Part shown: one piece after another, positions 1 to 9,280 of the stretch
Layout: each line of letters starts with the position of its first letter
Numbering within the stretch: position 1 is the stretch's first letter
Program-made: the position numbers and the translations under genes
Assembly (NCBI GenBank): GCA_002238685.1
Contig: MPMV01000007.1
Span: 62,001 to 126,000 of the forward strand
Length of the DNA stretch: 64,000 bases
Origin: a bacterium EF100-94H03 bin56
Lineage (GTDB): Bacteria; Pseudomonadota; Alphaproteobacteria; SP197
Direction of reading: 5' to 3'
The notes under the pieces: generated by a model
Databases searched by the model: none
What the model was told of the DNA's origin: nothing
The model's input: only the letters and a program-made list of their open reading frames with translations

Positions 1-245
1 GCCGTGCCGATACCGAAGGCGTAGTCTCCGCTGACGTAGTCGACAACGAGCTGGGGTTCGTCCGGGAGGAAACCGCAACTGCCCTGGTTCGGACCGCCGG
101 CCGCAATCTCGACGAATCTGGGATTGTCCTCGAATCCTGCTTCCAGAGACCACGGCTGGGGAGGTTCCGATGCCGCAATCCATGTCGACGAAGCGAGTGT
201 TGCGACGATGGCGTTGCCAAGGAGCGATTGAGTCTGAATGCGCAT
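1..245 (-). CDS. Secreted protein of unknown function (N-terminal part only)
   Basis: The reading frame starts at the ATG at 243-245 and runs off the left edge of the window, so 81 codons are visible. A GGAG ribosome binding site lies about 9 nt upstream of the ATG. The first 26 or so residues look like a Sec signal peptide: a short charged start (MRIQT), a hydrophobic core and small residues before the mature sequence SEPPQPW. The visible mature part contains FEDNPRF, AAGGPNQGSCGF and VVDYVSGDY, which suggests an exported beta-rich protein. I do not recognise the family and assign no function. It is transcribed away from dnaE. Confidence 0.6.
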   Translation of the reverse strand, partial: MRIQTQSLLGNAIVATLASSTWIAASEPPQPWSLEAGFEDNPRFVEIAAGGPNQGSCGFLPDEPQLVVDYVSGDYAFGIGT

Positions 246-977
246 TTGAAATTCTCCGTTAGGGTTGGGAACGGAGGCAACGATGATGGACCGTGATCAG
301 TGCTTGTATCTTCGTATTGTTGAGCAATCTGCAGGGGAGATCGCGGAAGATTGCGGAAGTCTTGCAAGGCGCTTCGGTATTGAGGCATCACCTTGAACTC
401 CAGCTTCGGAGCCTGAAGGCCGATCCGCTTGATGATCCCCCCCAAGCTGGAGACACAACTCAGGATCCCGCTCGAACCGCAGCAGGGACAGAGTTGCGCA
501 GAGGCCGAACATGAAGGTGTCGTCTGTCTGAGGTCCCTCGACCGGGAGGAGACGATCCATCATGTTCTGGAGCTATTCACGCTCCTCAGGCAGATCTGCA
601 CTGCAGTATTCATCCCTGAGCGAAGCCAGCCGGACAACTCGATGATAGTCTTGCGTCGTGCTTGCCGGAAAGGAGCAGTACAAGAAAATTCTGCCGATTC
701 GGCCTGGAATGTTCGATGGCCGACTCCGTTCGGAACATTTGATAATGTCGGCCTTTCTGACAGTCCTGGGACAGGCGCTTTGCGGAGTTCGAGAATTCTT
801 CGCCATCCTGGTGCCCTGGCAGCGAACCTGTAGGGACACGTCCATTCCACCAACAGGGACATTTCACGCAATCAGGAGCTTTGAGATCTGACATGGCTTC
901 TCCGGCTTGCGCTGCGCAGAAGAAGGAGATCGTTCCAGGCGGTGGACCATCCACAGGCCGGGGTGGGAAGGTGCGTC
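246..977. other. 732 bp without a convincing gene
   Basis: Several short open frames overlap here on both strands, the longest about 130 codons, but none has a good ribosome binding site or a recognisable domain. One minus-strand frame begins MSDLKAPDCVKCPC near 897 and has two closely spaced cysteines, but nothing else supports it as a protein. The part next to 245 presumably holds the promoter of the secreted-protein gene, and the part next to 977 the dnaE promoter. I could not identify clear -35 and -10 elements for either. Confidence 0.5.
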
Positions 978-3900
978 ATGGCCGGTTTCGTCCATTTGCG
1001 CGTTCATACGCCATTCTCCCTCCTCGAGGGAGCGGTGAAGATTCCGGAACTCGTCGAGCTTTGCGTTGTCAATGCCATGCCGGCCATGGCCGTGACCGAT
1101 ACCGGAAACATGTTCGGCGCCCTGCAGTTTGCGTCCGCATGCGCGGCCAGGGGCGTCCAGCCGATCATCGGTACCTTGCTTGCCATCCGTCACAACGAGG
1201 AGGAGAGGCTGCGTGATCCGGATCTCGCCGAACGCGTGGTTCTGCTCGCTCGCAATGACGAGGGATACACCAGTCTCCTGGACCTGGTGAGCGAAGCCTG
1301 CCTGACGACGAATCCAGGCGATGTCCCTTCGCTTCTTCTCGACAACCTTGCCGGCCGCAGCGATGGCCTGATCTGTCTTACCGGAGGGGCCTCGGGTCCT
1401 CTTGGCCAGCTGGTCCGTTCCGGAGCCATGGAGTTGGCGCGTCAACACCTGGAGCGTCTGCGAGATCTCTTCGCAGATTGCCTCTATGTCGAGATCCAGC
1501 GGCATGGCCTCGAAGAGGAAGAAGCCAGCGAGGCCGGAATGCTCGATCTCGCCTATGAGCTGAACGTTCCATTGGTGGCCACCAACGATGTCATGTTTGC
1601 CGACGAATCCATGCATCAGGCCCATGACGTGTTGATGTGCATCGCCGGCGGCGCCACCATCGATCGGCGCGACCGGCGGCGCGTGACTCCTTATCATTGC
1701 TTTGCCAGTCCGCAAGCCATGGCGGCACGTTTCGAGGACCTTCCCGAGGCCCTTGCCAACACGCTCACGATCGCCCGCCGTTGTGCCGTCACCTCACCGG
1801 TACGGTCTCCCATTCTGCCACCCTTTCCGGTCGCCGGGGAATGGGGCGAGGACGACGAACTTCGCCGCCAGGCCAGGGAAGGACTGGAGCGGCGCCTTCA
1901 CTCGCTTCCCGCGACACCCGACACGAAGCCCTACCGGGAACGCCTCGAGTTCGAACTTGACGTGATCATCGAGATGGGGTTCGCCGGTTACTTCCTGATC
2001 GTTGCCGAGTTCATCCAGTGGGCGAAAGGCCAGGACATTCCCGTCGGTCCGGGTCGTGGATCGGGAGCCGGCTCCGTGGTGGCATGGTCTCTCACCATCA
2101 CCGATCTCGATCCCATCCAGTTCGGCCTCCTGTTCGAACGCTTCCTCAATCCGGACAGAGTGTCGATGCCCGACTTCGATATCGACTTCTGTCAGGACCG
2201 CCGCGATGAAGTGATTGCCCACGTCCAGGATCGTTATGGCGCTGACAGGGTGGCGCAGATCATCACGTTCGGCACCCTTCAGGCGCGCGCCGTGGTGCGC
2301 GATGTCGGGCGTGTGCTGCAAATGCCCTACCATCGTGTCGACAGGCTGGCAAAGCTCATCCCCCACAATCCGGCTGCACCGGTCACCCTGCAGCAGGCGA
2401 TTGACAGTGAGCCGGCGCTCAGGGATTCCATGATGGACGATTCGGTCAAGCGGCTGATCGAGACCGCACTCCGGCTCGAAGGTCTCTACCGCCATGCCAG
2501 CACCCATGCCGCCGGAGTCGTCATCGGCGATCGCCCCCTCCACCTGATGATCCCGCTCTATCGAGACCCGCGTTCGGAGTTTCCCGTGTCTCAGTTCAAC
2601 ATGAAGGACGTGGAAAGGGCCGGTCTCGTCAAGTTCGATTTTCTCGGTCTCAAGACCCTGACGGTTCTCAAGCACGCCCGCACCCTGCTGGCGCGCCGTG
2701 GCACGCTCGTCGATCTCGACAACCTGCCACTCGATGACGCCGACACCTTTGCCATGCTGACGAGGGCGGAGACCATCGGGGTCTTCCAGCTTGAGGGGCA
2801 GGGCATGCGCGACGCCCTGAGCCATCTCAAGCCCGACTCCATCGAGGACATCATCGCCCTGGTATCGCTCTATCGCCCCGGGCCCATGGACAACATCCCG
2901 CAATTCTGCAACCGCAAGCATGGTCTAGAGGAGGTCGACTACCTTCATCCATCGCTCGAGGAGGTGCTGAGCGAAACCTACGGCGTCATCATCTATCAGG
3001 AACAGGTGATGCAGATTGCCAGGATTCTGGCTGGTTACAGTCTCGGTGAAGCGGACCTGCTGCGCCGGGCCATGGGCAAGAAGATCAAGGAGGAGATGGC
3101 AGCCCAGCGCGATCGCTTTGTTTCCGGCGCCACCCGTCGCGGTGTCGATCAGAAACGGGCGACCGAGATCTTCAACCTGGTGGACAAGTTCGCAGGGTAC
3201 GGATTCAACAAGAGCCATGCAGCGGCGTACGCCATCGTCGCATACCAGACTGCCTGGTTGAAGGCGCATCATCCCGTAGAGTTCCTTGCCGCGTCGATGA
3301 CCCTCGACATGGGCAACACCGACAAGCTCGATCATTTCAGACAGGAACTCACCCGCCTCGGAATCGCCTTGCTGCCGCCGGACATCAATCGGTCGGGTGT
3401 CACCTTCACCGTGGAGGAGACGGAAGGAGGCACGACGGCGGTGCGCTATGCGCTTGCCGCGATCCGGAACGTAGGTGAAGGAGCGATGACGGCCCTCGTC
3501 GCCGAGCGCGACGCCAACGGTCCCTATTCCGGCCTCTTCGAATTCGCCTCGAGACTCGATGTTCGTGTTGTCAAGAAGCGACAACTTGAAATGCTCGCCT
3601 GTGCCGGGGCCTTCGACTGCATCGATGACAACCGGGCCCGGGTCGTCGCCAACATCAATCGTCTTGTCCAGTTCAATGCCGGCATTGTCGCGGAACGCGA
3701 GAGCAGGCAGCAGAACCTGTTCGGTGATGACGGCGGCGCCCGCGACCCCGAACTCGTCGAAGCTGCGCCATGGACACCGGCAGACGCCCAGAAGGCTGAA
3801 GCGGAAGCGATCGGGTTCTATCTGTCGGCCCATCCGCTGGAAGCCTACGATGGCGAACTGATCAGACTGGGAGTCGTGACACACGCGGACGCCCTGCACC

Positions 3901-4403
3901 TTGTTCGTGAACATGACACGGGATCGATCCGGCTTGCCGGTGTTCCGGTTTCCAGGCGTGAGAGAACCAGCGCCAAGGGCAACCGTTACGCCTTCATGGA
4001 ACTCTCGGACCGTTCCGGACATTACGAAATCGTCGTCTTTTCCGATACTCTCAATGACTGCGCCGGCAAGCTCGAGGGTCCCGGACCGTTCCTTCTCGAA
4101 GTCGATGGTCGCGTGGATGGCGAGAATGTGCGCTTCTCGGCGCGTCGCATCGCCCGCCTTGACGAGGTGGTATCGAATTCCCTCAAGGCCTTTGTCCTGC
4201 ATGTCGATGCCGGCGAATCACTCGTCGGCCTGCAGCAGGTTCTCGACAACGCCGAACCCGGAAAGGGGCGTATCACGCTGTCCTATGCCGCCCTGAGCGG
4301 CAAGGTAGTGGACATTGTGTTGCCCAGGCGATTCTCCCTTTCGCCTGGTCTGAAGGCCCAGATCGAGGCCTTGCCGGGACTTCGGTCGGTGGAGGCCGCC
4401 TGA
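978..4403 (+). CDS. dnaE: DNA polymerase III alpha subunit
   Basis: This is the replicative polymerase subunit that extends DNA in the Pol III holoenzyme. The 1141-residue product is close to the usual DnaE length. An N-terminal PHP domain starts at FVHLRVHTPFSLLEGA. The polymerase core carries GPGRGSGAGS and then PDFDIDF, with D399 and D401, and a third aspartate D554 in KFDFLGLK; these match the catalytic triad of E. coli DnaE. An OB-fold lies near residues 970-1060. I chose the ATG at 978 because GGGAAGG sits just upstream and the conserved PHP start follows at once; the frame stays open to an ATG at 942. The rpsB promoter begins 3 bp after the stop codon. Confidence 0.97.
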   Translation: MAGFVHLRVHTPFSLLEGAVKIPELVELCVVNAMPAMAVTDTGNMFGALQFASACAARGVQPIIGTLLAIRHNEEERLRDPDLAERVVLLARNDEGYTSLLDLVSEACLTTNPGDVPSLLLDNLAGRSDGLICLTGGASGPLGQLVRSGAMELARQHLERLRDLFADCLYVEIQRHGLEEEEASEAGMLDLAYELNVPLVATNDVMFADESMHQAHDVLMCIAGGATIDRRDRRRVTPYHCFASPQAMAARFEDLPEALANTLTIARRCAVTSPVRSPILPPFPVAGEWGEDDELRRQAREGLERRLHSLPATPDTKPYRERLEFELDVIIEMGFAGYFLIVAEFIQWAKGQDIPVGPGRGSGAGSVVAWSLTITDLDPIQFGLLFERFLNPDRVSMPDFDIDFCQDRRDEVIAHVQDRYGADRVAQIITFGTLQARAVVRDVGRVLQMPYHRVDRLAKLIPHNPAAPVTLQQAIDSEPALRDSMMDDSVKRLIETALRLEGLYRHASTHAAGVVIGDRPLHLMIPLYRDPRSEFPVSQFNMKDVERAGLVKFDFLGLKTLTVLKHARTLLARRGTLVDLDNLPLDDADTFAMLTRAETIGVFQLEGQGMRDALSHLKPDSIEDIIALVSLYRPGPMDNIPQFCNRKHGLEEVDYLHPSLEEVLSETYGVIIYQEQVMQIARILAGYSLGEADLLRRAMGKKIKEEMAAQRDRFVSGATRRGVDQKRATEIFNLVDKFAGYGFNKSHAAAYAIVAYQTAWLKAHHPVEFLAASMTLDMGNTDKLDHFRQELTRLGIALLPPDINRSGVTFTVEETEGGTTAVRYALAAIRNVGEGAMTALVAERDANGPYSGLFEFASRLDVRVVKKRQLEMLACAGAFDCIDDNRARVVANINRLVQFNAGIVAERESRQQNLFGDDGGARDPELVEAAPWTPADAQKAEAEAIGFYLSAHPLEAYDGELIRLGVVTHADALHLVREHDTGSIRLAGVPVSRRERTSAKGNRYAFMELSDRSGHYEIVVFSDTLNDCAGKLEGPGPFLLEVDGRVDGENVRFSARRIARLDEVVSNSLKAFVLHVDAGESLVGLQQVLDNAEPGKGRITLSYAALSGKVVDIVLPRRFSLSPGLKAQIEALPGLRSVEAA

Positions 4404-4406
4404 AAC

Positions 4407-4435
4407 TTGATGTCGGCGTGGTGACGGTCTAAATA
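4407..4435 (+). promoter_or_regulatory. Putative sigma-70 promoter of rpsB-tsf
   Basis: TTGATG at 4407-4412 and TAAATA at 4430-4435 are separated by exactly 17 bp. They lie directly after the dnaE stop codon and about 100 bp before rpsB. Transcription would start near 4442, giving an rpsB leader of roughly 90 nt. The call rests on sequence match alone. Confidence 0.6.
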
Positions 4436-4457
4436 CCGCCCATTGATCCAACCCGCA

Positions 4458-4504
4458 CGCGGACCAGATTTTTCCGGTGCCGGCTCGTCCGGTCCCGGTC
4501 CGCG
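4458..4504 (+). promoter_or_regulatory. Stem-loop in the rpsB 5' leader
   Basis: CGCGGACC at 4458-4465 pairs perfectly with GGTCCGCG at 4497-4504, and a smaller CCGG-rich hairpin can form between them. The structure ends about 30 nt before the rpsB start. Ribosomal protein operons are often controlled by their own product binding a leader structure. An S2 autoregulatory role here is inference only. Confidence 0.4.
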
Positions 4505-4534
4505 GAGGCAGAACCGGAAGAGGAGCGAGATGTC

Positions 4535-5431
4535 ATGACAATGCCGCAGTTCACCATGCGCCAGCTGCTGGAAGCCGGCGTCCACTTTGGACATCAGGCA
4601 AGACGCTGGAATCCGAAGATGAAGCCCTACATCTTCGGTGAGCGCAACGATGTTCACATCATTGATCTCCAGCAAACGGTACCGATGCTGCGGCATGCGC
4701 TGCAGAGGATTCGCGATGTCGTCGCCGGAGGCGGCAGGGTGCTGTTTGTCGGCACCAAGCGCCAGGCACAGGAGGCCATCGCCGAGGCTGCCGGCCGTTG
4801 CGGCCAGTACCACGTCAATCACCGCTGGCTTGGCGGAATGCTGACGAACTGGAAGACCGTGTCGAATTCCATCAGGAGGCTGCGCGACCTCGACGAGCGC
4901 CTTGGCGAGGACATCACCGGCCTTACCAAGAAGGAAGTCCTGCGCATGACCCGGGAACGCGACAAGCTTGAACGCGCGCTCGGAGGCATCAAGGACATGG
5001 CAGGACTTCCCGACATCCTTCTGGTGATCGACACCAACAAGGAGGACATCGCCATATCTGAAGCGCGCAAGCTCAACATCCCCATTGTTGCCGTCATCGA
5101 CAGCAACTGCGATCCCGATGTGGTCGATCTCGTCGTCCCCGGCAATGACGATGCCATACGTGCGATCACGCTCTACTGTGATCTTTTCGCCCGCGCAGTC
5201 CTCGATGGAATTGAAGCCGAACTGGCTGCATCCGGCGAGGATCTCGGTTCCCGTGCCGTGGTCGACGAACCGGCGATCCGTGCGCAGACAGCCGGAGAGA
5301 ACGCGGCCGACGACGCGGCACCGGCTGATGAGGAAACGCAGCAGGCCGGAGCGCCGGATGCGCCAGGTACGGCGGAAGCGCCGGAAGCGCCAATTGTGCC
5401 GGATACATCATCACAAGAGGCAAGCGCCTGA
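4535..5431 (+). CDS. rpsB: Small ribosomal subunit protein S2
   Basis: S2 is a late-assembling protein of the 30S subunit and helps recruit S1. The core carries the family landmarks [18 protein letters not shown] near the N-terminus, HHRWLGG-like [10 protein letters not shown] near residue 90, and [12 protein letters not shown]. The product is 298 residues, longer than the roughly 240 of E. coli S2. The extra length is a C-terminal tail rich in Ala, Pro, Glu and Asp from about residue 235, a kind of extension common in alphaproteobacteria. The start has GAGGAGCGAG upstream; an internal ATG two codons later is possible. It heads the translation and envelope gene run and is followed by tsf. Confidence 0.97.
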   Translation: MTMPQFTMRQLLEAGVHFGHQARRWNPKMKPYIFGERNDVHIIDLQQTVPMLRHALQRIRDVVAGGGRVLFVGTKRQAQEAIAEAAGRCGQYHVNHRWLGGMLTNWKTVSNSIRRLRDLDERLGEDITGLTKKEVLRMTRERDKLERALGGIKDMAGLPDILLVIDTNKEDIAISEARKLNIPIVAVIDSNCDPDVVDLVVPGNDDAIRAITLYCDLFARAVLDGIEAELAASGEDLGSRAVVDEPAIRAQTAGENAADDAAPADEETQQAGAPDAPGTAEAPEAPIVPDTSSQEASA

Positions 5432-5477
5432 TCAGGCCCAACCACAAGAGGCAACAGGACTGCCCGGGGATCGAACA

Positions 5478-6413
5478 ATGACAGCTATTTCAGCGGTGCT
5501 GGTCAAGCAACTGCGGAACAGGACGGGCGCCGGCATGATGGACTGCAAGAAGGCACTGGTGGAGATGGCCGGTGACATGGAAGCTGCCGTCGACTGGTTG
5601 CGCACCAGGGGCCTGGCTGCGGCCGCCAAGAAGGCCGGCCGGGTGGCCGCAGAAGGCCTCGTGGCGACGGCCGTTTCAGAGGATGGACGCCGCGGGGCCG
5701 TCGTCGAGATCAACGCCGAGACCGATTTCGTGGCCCGCAACGAGACCTTCCAGGATTTCGTGCGCCACACCGCGACCCTGGCTCTCGACAGCCAAGGTGA
5801 CATTGATTCCCTGGTCGGAACGAAGTGGCCCGGCTCGTCCGGGACAGTTCAGGACCGTCTCACCGACCTTGTGGCAACCATAGGCGAGAACCTGCAGATC
5901 AGACGCTCCCATGTGCTCGGTGTGACGCACGGTAGCGTGGCGCACTATGTCCATACGGCGGCTGCCCCCGGTATGGGCAGAATTGCCGTGATCGTCGCCC
6001 TCGAATCCACAGGTGATCGAGAAATTCTGCACGATGCGGGCAGGAAACTTGCCATGCATGTTGCCGCGAGCAGACCCGAGGCGGTGACGACCGAAGCCCT
6101 GGATCCGGCACTGGTCGAGCGGGAGCGCGGGGTGCTGACCGAGCAGGCGCGCGAATCGGGCAAACCCGAGGCCATTGTGCAACGGATGGTCGAAGGCCGT
6201 CTGCGCAAGTTCTTTCAGGATGTCGTTCTCATGGAACAGGTCTACGTCATCGATGGCGAGAGCCGCGTTGAAAAGATCCTGGAAGATCTCGCCCGTGATC
6301 TGGGGACGTCCGTCGAGGTGGCCGGTTTCGTACGCTACGGTCTTGGCGAGGGAATCGAGAAGAAAGATAGCGATTTCGCCGCTGAAGTCGCGGCAGCAGC
6401 CAGCGGGAGGTGA
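5478..6413 (+). CDS. tsf: Elongation factor Ts
   Basis: EF-Ts exchanges GDP for GTP on EF-Tu. The 311-residue product begins with the N-terminal EF-Tu-binding module, seen in LRNRTGAGMMDCKKAL at residues 10-25, and carries the second signature ETDFVARNETF near residue 80. Two dimerisation-type core domains follow. The frame stays open far upstream through rpsB, but the ATG at 5478 is where similarity to the family begins (MTAISAVLVKQLR). It follows rpsB by 46 bp and is probably cotranscribed with it. Confidence 0.97.
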   Translation: MTAISAVLVKQLRNRTGAGMMDCKKALVEMAGDMEAAVDWLRTRGLAAAAKKAGRVAAEGLVATAVSEDGRRGAVVEINAETDFVARNETFQDFVRHTATLALDSQGDIDSLVGTKWPGSSGTVQDRLTDLVATIGENLQIRRSHVLGVTHGSVAHYVHTAAAPGMGRIAVIVALESTGDREILHDAGRKLAMHVAASRPEAVTTEALDPALVERERGVLTEQARESGKPEAIVQRMVEGRLRKFFQDVVLMEQVYVIDGESRVEKILEDLARDLGTSVEVAGFVRYGLGEGIEKKDSDFAAEVAAAASGR

Positions 6414-6428
6414 CAGGGACCCCATTCG

Positions 6429-7187
6429 GTGCCGGCAGACCAGCGCATGAAAGTCGAACCTCACTACAGACGCGTCCTTGTGAAGGTGTCCGGCGAGGCG
6501 CTGATCGGTGAGGGGGAACACGGTGTCGATCCGCGGGAGGCAGGACGCATCGCTGACGATATCGCCGGGGCCGCCGCAACGGGGACCCGAATTGCCATCG
6601 TGATTGGCGGGGGCAACATCTTCAGGGGTGTTGCCGGTGCCGCCCGTGGCATGGAGCGGGTGTCCGCGGACCACATGGGCATGCTGGCGACGGTCATCAA
6701 CGCACTGGCCCTTGAGCATGCACTCGCCAGCAAAGGCCTCGAAACCAGGGTCCTCTCCGCCATACCGATGCCCACCATCTGTGAGCCCTATGCGCGGACC
6801 CGCGCAGTTGCCCACCTTGACAAGGGGCGGGTGGTGATCTTTGCCGCAGGAACGGGAAGCCCTTACTTCACCACCGACACAGCGGCGGCTCTGCGGGCCG
6901 TGGAGACCGGTTGTGATGCCCTCTTGAAGGCGACCCAGGTCGATGGTGTCTATTCTGCCGATCCGAATTCCGACAGAAATGCGGTACGATACGACAGACT
7001 GACTTATCAGGACGTGCTGGTGCAGAATCTCCGGGTGATGGATGCCGCTGCGATTTCCCTGGCACGGGACAACAATCTTCCGTGCCTTGTCTTTTCGCTA
7101 CGTGAACCAGGGGGTCTTTCAGCGGTTCTGAAGGGAACAGGGCGATGTACGATCATCTCGACGCAGGAGGGAGAGGATCATGGCTGA
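6429..7187 (+). CDS. pyrH: UMP kinase
   Basis: UMP kinase makes UDP from UMP and ATP, feeding UTP and CTP pools; pyrG later in the window uses UTP. The protein belongs to the hexameric amino-acid-kinase fold. It shows [10 protein letters not shown] near the N-terminus, [11 protein letters not shown] near residue 65, [15 protein letters not shown], and [12 protein letters not shown] near the end. I give a GTG start at 6429, 15 bp after tsf. An ATG at 6447 in the same frame would also keep the whole kinase fold, and neither has a strong ribosome binding site. The 3' end overlaps frr by 8 bp. Confidence 0.95.
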   Translation: MPADQRMKVEPHYRRVLVKVSGEALIGEGEHGVDPREAGRIADDIAGAAATGTRIAIVIGGGNIFRGVAGAARGMERVSADHMGMLATVINALALEHALASKGLETRVLSAIPMPTICEPYARTRAVAHLDKGRVVIFAAGTGSPYFTTDTAAALRAVETGCDALLKATQVDGVYSADPNSDRNAVRYDRLTYQDVLVQNLRVMDAAAISLARDNNLPCLVFSLREPGGLSAVLKGTGRCTIISTQEGEDHG

Positions 7188-7737
7188 TGATCTGGAGAAG
7201 GATCTCAAGCGCCGCATGGAAGGTGCCTTGGAAGTGCTGCGCAGGGAGTTCGCGGGCCTGCGTACCGGACGGGCCTCGGTCAGTCTTCTGGACCCGGTCA
7301 TGGTGGAGGCTTATGGCAGCCGCATGCCCGTCAACCAGGTCGGCAGCGTGAGTGCACCAGAGGCACGATTGCTGACAGTGCAGGTCTGGGACAGGAGTCT
7401 CGTCAACGTTGTTGAAAAGGCGATCCGCAATGCCGACCTCGGACTCAATCCCCAAAGCGACGGCCAGACGGTGCGCGTACCCATACCGCAACTCGACGAG
7501 GAACGGCGCGTCGAGATCACGCGCATTGCCGGCAAGTATGCCGAACAGGCTAAGATCGCCATCCGCAATGTCAGGAGAGACGGAAATGACCGGCTCAAGC
7601 GTCTGGAACGCGATGGCGAAATCTCCCAGGACGAAATGCATCAACGGACCAGCGACATCCAGGAGCTGACCGATGCCGAGATTGACCGTGTCGACGAGCT
7701 GCTTGACGGCAAGCAGACCGAGATCATGCAAGTCTGA
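7180..7737 (+). CDS. frr: Ribosome recycling factor
   Basis: RRF works with EF-G to split post-termination ribosomes. The 185-residue length is normal. The N-terminal helix contains [14 protein letters not shown], followed by the small beta domain ([19 protein letters not shown]) and the C-terminal helices with [19 protein letters not shown] and [10 protein letters not shown]. The ATG overlaps the end of pyrH and has GGGAGAGG upstream, so translational coupling is likely. The pyrH-frr-uppS order is the usual one in proteobacteria. Confidence 0.97.
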   Translation: MADDLEKDLKRRMEGALEVLRREFAGLRTGRASVSLLDPVMVEAYGSRMPVNQVGSVSAPEARLLTVQVWDRSLVNVVEKAIRNADLGLNPQSDGQTVRVPIPQLDEERRVEITRIAGKYAEQAKIAIRNVRRDGNDRLKRLERDGEISQDEMHQRTSDIQELTDAEIDRVDELLDGKQTEIMQV

Positions 7738-7743
7738 GCGTTG

Positions 7744-8475
7744 ATGGTCGCTGTTTGTGATCATGACGGGCGGCTGTTGCGTCATGTCGCCATCATCATG
7801 GACGGCAACGGCCGATGGGCCAGCCAGCGAAGCCTGCCGAGGGAGGAGGGCCATCGGGCAGGCGCCGAATCCGTCCGCCGCATCCTTCAGGCGGTCATCG
7901 AGCTGTCCATTCCCTACCTCACCATCTTTGCGTTCTCTTCCGAGAACTGGCGCCGCCCCGGCCGTGAGGTGGGCCATCTCATGGGCCTCATGCGGTATCA
8001 TCTCAGCAACGAAAGGGACGAACTCGTCGGCAGGGGAATTCGCGTCGGATTCATCGGCGATCGTTCGGGCCTCGATAGCGACGTTCTGGGTCTCATGTCC
8101 GACATGGAACGCGCGACGGCGGACGGGACCGCCCTCACGGTCACGGTCGCACTCAATTACGGGGCCCGCGACGAGATTGTTCGGGCTGCGCGCGCCCTTG
8201 CCATGGATTGTGCCGCGGGAGACCTTGAGCCCAGCACGCTCGATGAGGAAGGATTCGCCCGTCACCTTGACACCTCGGCGCTTCCGGACCCGGATCTCAT
8301 CATCCGAACCGGCGGTGAACAGCGCCTGAGCAACTTTCTTGCCTGGCAGGGCGCCTATGCGGAACTGGTGTTTCTGGATGTGCCATGGCCGGAGTTCAGC
8401 CGCGACGATCTCGAGGCAGCCGTCAGCGAGTTTCACCGCCGTGACCGGCGATACGGCGCTGTCACAACCTCCTGA
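7744..8475 (+). CDS. uppS: Isoprenyl (undecaprenyl) diphosphate synthase
   Basis: This cis-prenyltransferase condenses isopentenyl diphosphate onto farnesyl diphosphate to make the C55 carrier for peptidoglycan and LPS. The catalytic aspartate is D20 in HVAIIMDGNGRWA. Other family marks are FSSENWRRP and RTGGEQRLSNFL with WQGAYAEL near the C-terminus. The product is 243 residues. The ATG at 7744 is preceded in frame by a TTG at 7741; neither has a clear ribosome binding site, and coupling to frr 6 bp upstream is plausible. The end overlaps the cdsA frame if that gene uses a start upstream of 8492. Confidence 0.95.
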   Translation: MVAVCDHDGRLLRHVAIIMDGNGRWASQRSLPREEGHRAGAESVRRILQAVIELSIPYLTIFAFSSENWRRPGREVGHLMGLMRYHLSNERDELVGRGIRVGFIGDRSGLDSDVLGLMSDMERATADGTALTVTVALNYGARDEIVRAARALAMDCAAGDLEPSTLDEEGFARHLDTSALPDPDLIIRTGGEQRLSNFLAWQGAYAELVFLDVPWPEFSRDDLEAAVSEFHRRDRRYGAVTTS

Positions 8476-8491
8476 GCAGCGCCCCACGGAA

Positions 8492-9280
8492 GTGGTCCGG
8501 CGGTTGTTCTCGGCCGCCGTTCTGGCTGCCGTCGCGGTGCTCATCACTCAACTTGGTGGCATGTGGTTTGCGTTGCCAGCATTGGTTCTTGCCGGTGTGG
8601 TGCTTCACGAGTGGCACCGGCTTTCCGCCACACCGGGATATCTCTTCTCCGCCGCTGCGGTCGTGGCCGCCTGGATCGCCATTGCCTGGCAGGAGAATCT
8701 GGTGATGGCTCTCTATGCCCTCTTCGTCGGCATGATCGGTGGCGCCTTCTATCTCCTGGCGAGGAGGCACGAGGCGAGGGTGCCGTGGGCAATCTCCGGC
8801 ATGGCCTATGCTGTCATTCCCATGGTGGCGCTTGTGTGGATGCGCAATGCCGATGGAAGCAGTCTCGTCCTGCTGTGGATGTTCCTGGTCATCTGGGCAT
8901 CGGATTCCGCCGCCTTCGTCGTCGGCCGTATCGTTGGGGGGCCCTTGCTGTGTCCTTCTATCAGCCCCGCCAAGACGTGGGCAGGGGCCGTCGGCGGCCT
9001 CCTGGCATCCGTTGCCACCGGCGTTGGCACGGCTGCCATGATCCAGGAGACGTTGACAACGACGCTCATGCTGAGTGTCATCGTATGCATCGCCGCGCAG
9101 TCTGGAGACCTCCTGCAGTCAGCACTCAAGAGGCGTTGGCAGGTCAAGGACACCGGGAGGCTTATCCCAGGTCACGGTGGCCTCATGGATCGGCTAGACT
9201 CGCTCGTCCTCGCTGCGCCTGTCTTTGCCATGGTGTGGACAGTCCTTTCCCTGGAGATCGACAATGCCGCCATCCCCTGA
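8492..9280 (+). CDS. cdsA: Phosphatidate cytidylyltransferase
   Basis: CdsA makes CDP-diacylglycerol from phosphatidate and CTP in the inner membrane. PgpA, encoded later in the window, acts downstream of it. The hydrophobic N-terminal half has several membrane segments. The diagnostic part is SDSAAFVVGR, SPAKTWAG, then SGDLLQSALKRRWQVKDTG and PGHGGLMDRLDS, which together form the CDP-alcohol signature. The start is uncertain. I chose the GTG at 8492, 16 bp after uppS, giving 262 residues; the frame is open further upstream within uppS, including a CTG at 8459. It overlaps dxr by 17 bp. Confidence 0.93.
   Translation: MVRRLFSAAVLAAVAVLITQLGGMWFALPALVLAGVVLHEWHRLSATPGYLFSAAAVVAAWIAIAWQENLVMALYALFVGMIGGAFYLLARRHEARVPWAISGMAYAVIPMVALVWMRNADGSSLVLLWMFLVIWASDSAAFVVGRIVGGPLLCPSISPAKTWAGAVGGLLASVATGVGTAAMIQETLTTTLMLSVIVCIAAQSGDLLQSALKRRWQVKDTGRLIPGHGGLMDRLDSLVLAAPVFAMVWTVLSLEIDNAAIP

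Noticed and set aside
560-954. Overlapping minus-strand open frames with a CxxC-like start, possibly a transposase remnant
   Set aside because: No zinc-ribbon or DDE pattern holds up in any frame, no terminal inverted repeats flank the region, and there is no ribosome binding site.
1794-2921. Long open frame antisense to dnaE
   Set aside because: Its codons mirror the strong codon bias of dnaE on the other strand; no domain or ribosome binding site is present. The same holds for other long antisense frames in this GC-rich window.
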